The notes below the pieces were generated by a model, which saw only the letters and a program-made list of their open reading frames with translations, ran no database searches and was not told where the DNA came from. Positions 63,055 to 64,000 of a stretch of 64,000 bases of DNA are shown piece by piece. This stretch comes from Cladorrhinum sp. PSN259. Its lineage: Eukaryota; Ascomycota; Sordariomycetes; Sordariales; Podosporaceae. The number at the start of each line of letters is the position of its first letter. Position 1 is the first letter of the stretch. The stretch covers positions 248,001 through 312,000 of the forward strand of contig MU867068.1 of the NCBI GenBank assembly GCA_033725935.1. The letters run 5' to 3'. The translations under genes were made by a program, and so were the position numbers.

Positions 63055-64000
63055 TCACTCGCTATCCACGGGAATCTTCTTGGCAGTCTCAGTGCTACCA
63101 ATGCTGGCATTAGTGTCCCGTCGCCTGGGATGCACTGTCAGTCTGCCAGCTGATTGTGTTTCTCTCGAGGGATGATGCTTCTTTTTCTTAGACATGATCA
63201 ACAATCCATCATCACTGTCACTGTCACTATCGTTGTCTTGTGCGTGGTTTCGTGACACTTTGCGACCCCGAAGCGCATCAATAGCACTTGCTGGACGAGC
63301 CCTCTCATCCAATGCCAAAGAGACCACGCCCTCGCGGTCGTGCTCATCTTCGAGAGGAAAACCGGACATTGGCTCCTTGGCGAAAGCCGGGGGTGTGATA
63401 GTATCGGTTGTGTCAATAACTGATGATCGCCCAACGACACCTGGGCTACCAAGAAACTCCCCTTCAAAGTCTGCCGAGACTGAGCTGGTACTACTTAGAA
63501 GCGCCGGCAGCGAAGGATCTGACTGGAAGGCAAGCATGCGCTCCGTGGCATCTTGGGCCAGGTTGGTATTGATCCCAATGACGGGGCTTGCCGTTTCGCT
63601 AGGGCTGGTAAGAGGGGTGGTCAAAGCACCAATGGAGGTTGAGCTTGACGACTTGGCAGTTACAACTGTCTCCCCTCTTGAAATCGGCAATGGATGGAAA
63701 GATTCGTCGTCATCAGGCGATGGTGGGCAAGGAATCAGAGCAGGCTCGGCGTTAAAGCTGACATCGGTCGGCTGCCGCCGAGGCCTATCGATCACCTGTG
63801 TTCGTGGTGAGGGGTCATACAATGATGGCCTACGCGGACGTTGCTGCGGGGTCTTGACCTCTGGGAGATCCTCGATACGATGAGCCGTCATGGGCCTCTC
63901 GTCCAGTTCCACCGGGATGCGCTGCTTGTAAATACTTGGGTCAGATTTTGGGTTGGTATGCTGGTACCCAGTCATGACAGGCGAGGAAGCAAGCTCGAGG
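63055..64000 (-). CDS. Partial Ser/Pro-rich protein, C-terminal 315 aa
   Basis: The frame is open from the window edge to TGA at 63055, so only the C-terminal part is present. An ATG at 63975 lies inside the frame and is probably not the start, because coding-like sequence continues to the edge. The visible part is disordered. It has a basic RPRRPSLYDPSPRTQ, a Ser-rich middle (VTAKSSSSTSIGALTT), an acidic DNDSDSDSDDGLLIM followed by SKKKKHHPSRETQSAG, and the end KKIPVDSE. SD-rich next to a Lys run resembles casein-kinase targets and bipartite nuclear signals. I do not recognise the protein; a signalling or nuclear protein is possible but unproven. A 229-codon antisense frame overlaps it and is treated as a shadow. 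Confidence 0.7.
   Translation of the reverse strand, partial: LELASSPVMTGYQHTNPKSDPSIYKQRIPVELDERPMTAHRIEDLPEVKTPQQRPRRPSLYDPSPRTQVIDRPRRQPTDVSFNAEPALIPCPPSPDDDESFHPLPISRGETVVTAKSSSSTSIGALTTPLTSPSETASPVIGINTNLAQDATERMLAFQSDPSLPALLSSTSSVSADFEGEFLGSPGVVGRSSVIDTTDTITPPAFAKEPMSGFPLEDEHDREGVVSLALDERARPASAIDALRGRKVSRNHAQDNDSDSDSDDGLLIMSKKKKHHPSRETQSAGRLTVHPRRRDTNASIGSTETAKKIPVDSE

Noticed and set aside
63194..63883. 229-codon plus-strand ORF at the right edge
   Set aside because: Antisense shadow of the Ser/Pro-rich frame, starting in a Ser/Leu run from a repetitive stretch.

Overview
The window is nuclear DNA of a filamentous ascomycete (Pezizomycotina; the mix of genes suits Sordariomycetes, but that is inference). 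The support is short introns (49-144 nt, mostly 54-77) with GT..AG ends and CTNAY-like branch sites, a velvet-domain regulator, a CFEM/GPI cell-surface protein, a fungal STAND (NACHT) NTPase beside a decayed HET-domain fragment, and a retinal-free opsin-related protein. Genes are monocistronic and spread over both strands. There is no bacterial-type operon, CRISPR array or intact transposon.

Layout. 0.5-0.9 kb: a probable 77-residue two-exon gene. 1.4-2.2 kb: a 265-residue unknown protein. 2.3-3.3 kb: an AT-rich block with an abrupt change to GC-rich DNA. 3.6-6.9 kb: a 1070-residue STAND/NACHT protein, followed at once by a HET-domain relic; this is the most accessory-looking part. 8.6-14.2 kb (minus): a 1890-residue leucine-rich-repeat protein of the Cdc11/Nud1 type (septation initiation network scaffold at the spindle pole body). 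It is divergent from an 1170-residue unknown protein at 15.0-18.6 kb. 18.6-22.8 kb: gene-poor. 22.8-23.7 kb: CFEM GPI protein with four exons. 24.6-24.8 kb: a 7-bp minisatellite interrupted by an assembly gap. 25.6-27.4 kb (minus): a seven-exon PLP aminotransferase, divergent from a von Willebrand A-domain protein at 29.5-30.7 kb. 30.7-40.1 kb: a 9.4-kb gene-poor stretch with microsatellites, diverged repeats and a broken coding-like segment. 40.1-41.9 kb: veA. 43.3-45.4 kb: a low-complexity unknown protein. 47.0-47.9 kb (minus): an opsin-related/HSP30-like 7-TM protein with a perfect heat-shock element upstream. 50.1-53.3 kb (minus): GID5/VID28 (ARMC8-like armadillo subunit of the GID ubiquitin ligase), divergent from a PHO80-type cyclin at 55.0-56.3 kb. 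56.9-57.7 kb: EMC10. 59.1-60.6 kb (minus): ALG2 mannosyltransferase. 63.1 kb to the edge (minus): the C-terminal part of an unknown Ser/Pro-rich protein.

Most genes are independent housekeeping or regulatory genes: cell-cycle scaffold, light/development regulator, gluconeogenic-enzyme turnover, phosphate/CDK cyclin, ER membrane insertion and N-glycosylation. EMC10 and ALG2, both ER proteins, are convergent neighbours. The best leads for something not yet described are: the STAND gene with its HET relic at a compositional boundary; a chain of hairpins, two of them mutually exclusive, with tRNA-like promoter boxes downstream of ALG2 (58.81-58.94 kb); an in-frame stop or 42-nt intron choice at the end of the vWA gene; a 4-codon upstream ORF whose stop overlaps the cyclin start; and the heat-shock element of the opsin-related gene. 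Gene models were spliced by hand; every junction given keeps the reading frame, but none has transcript support.
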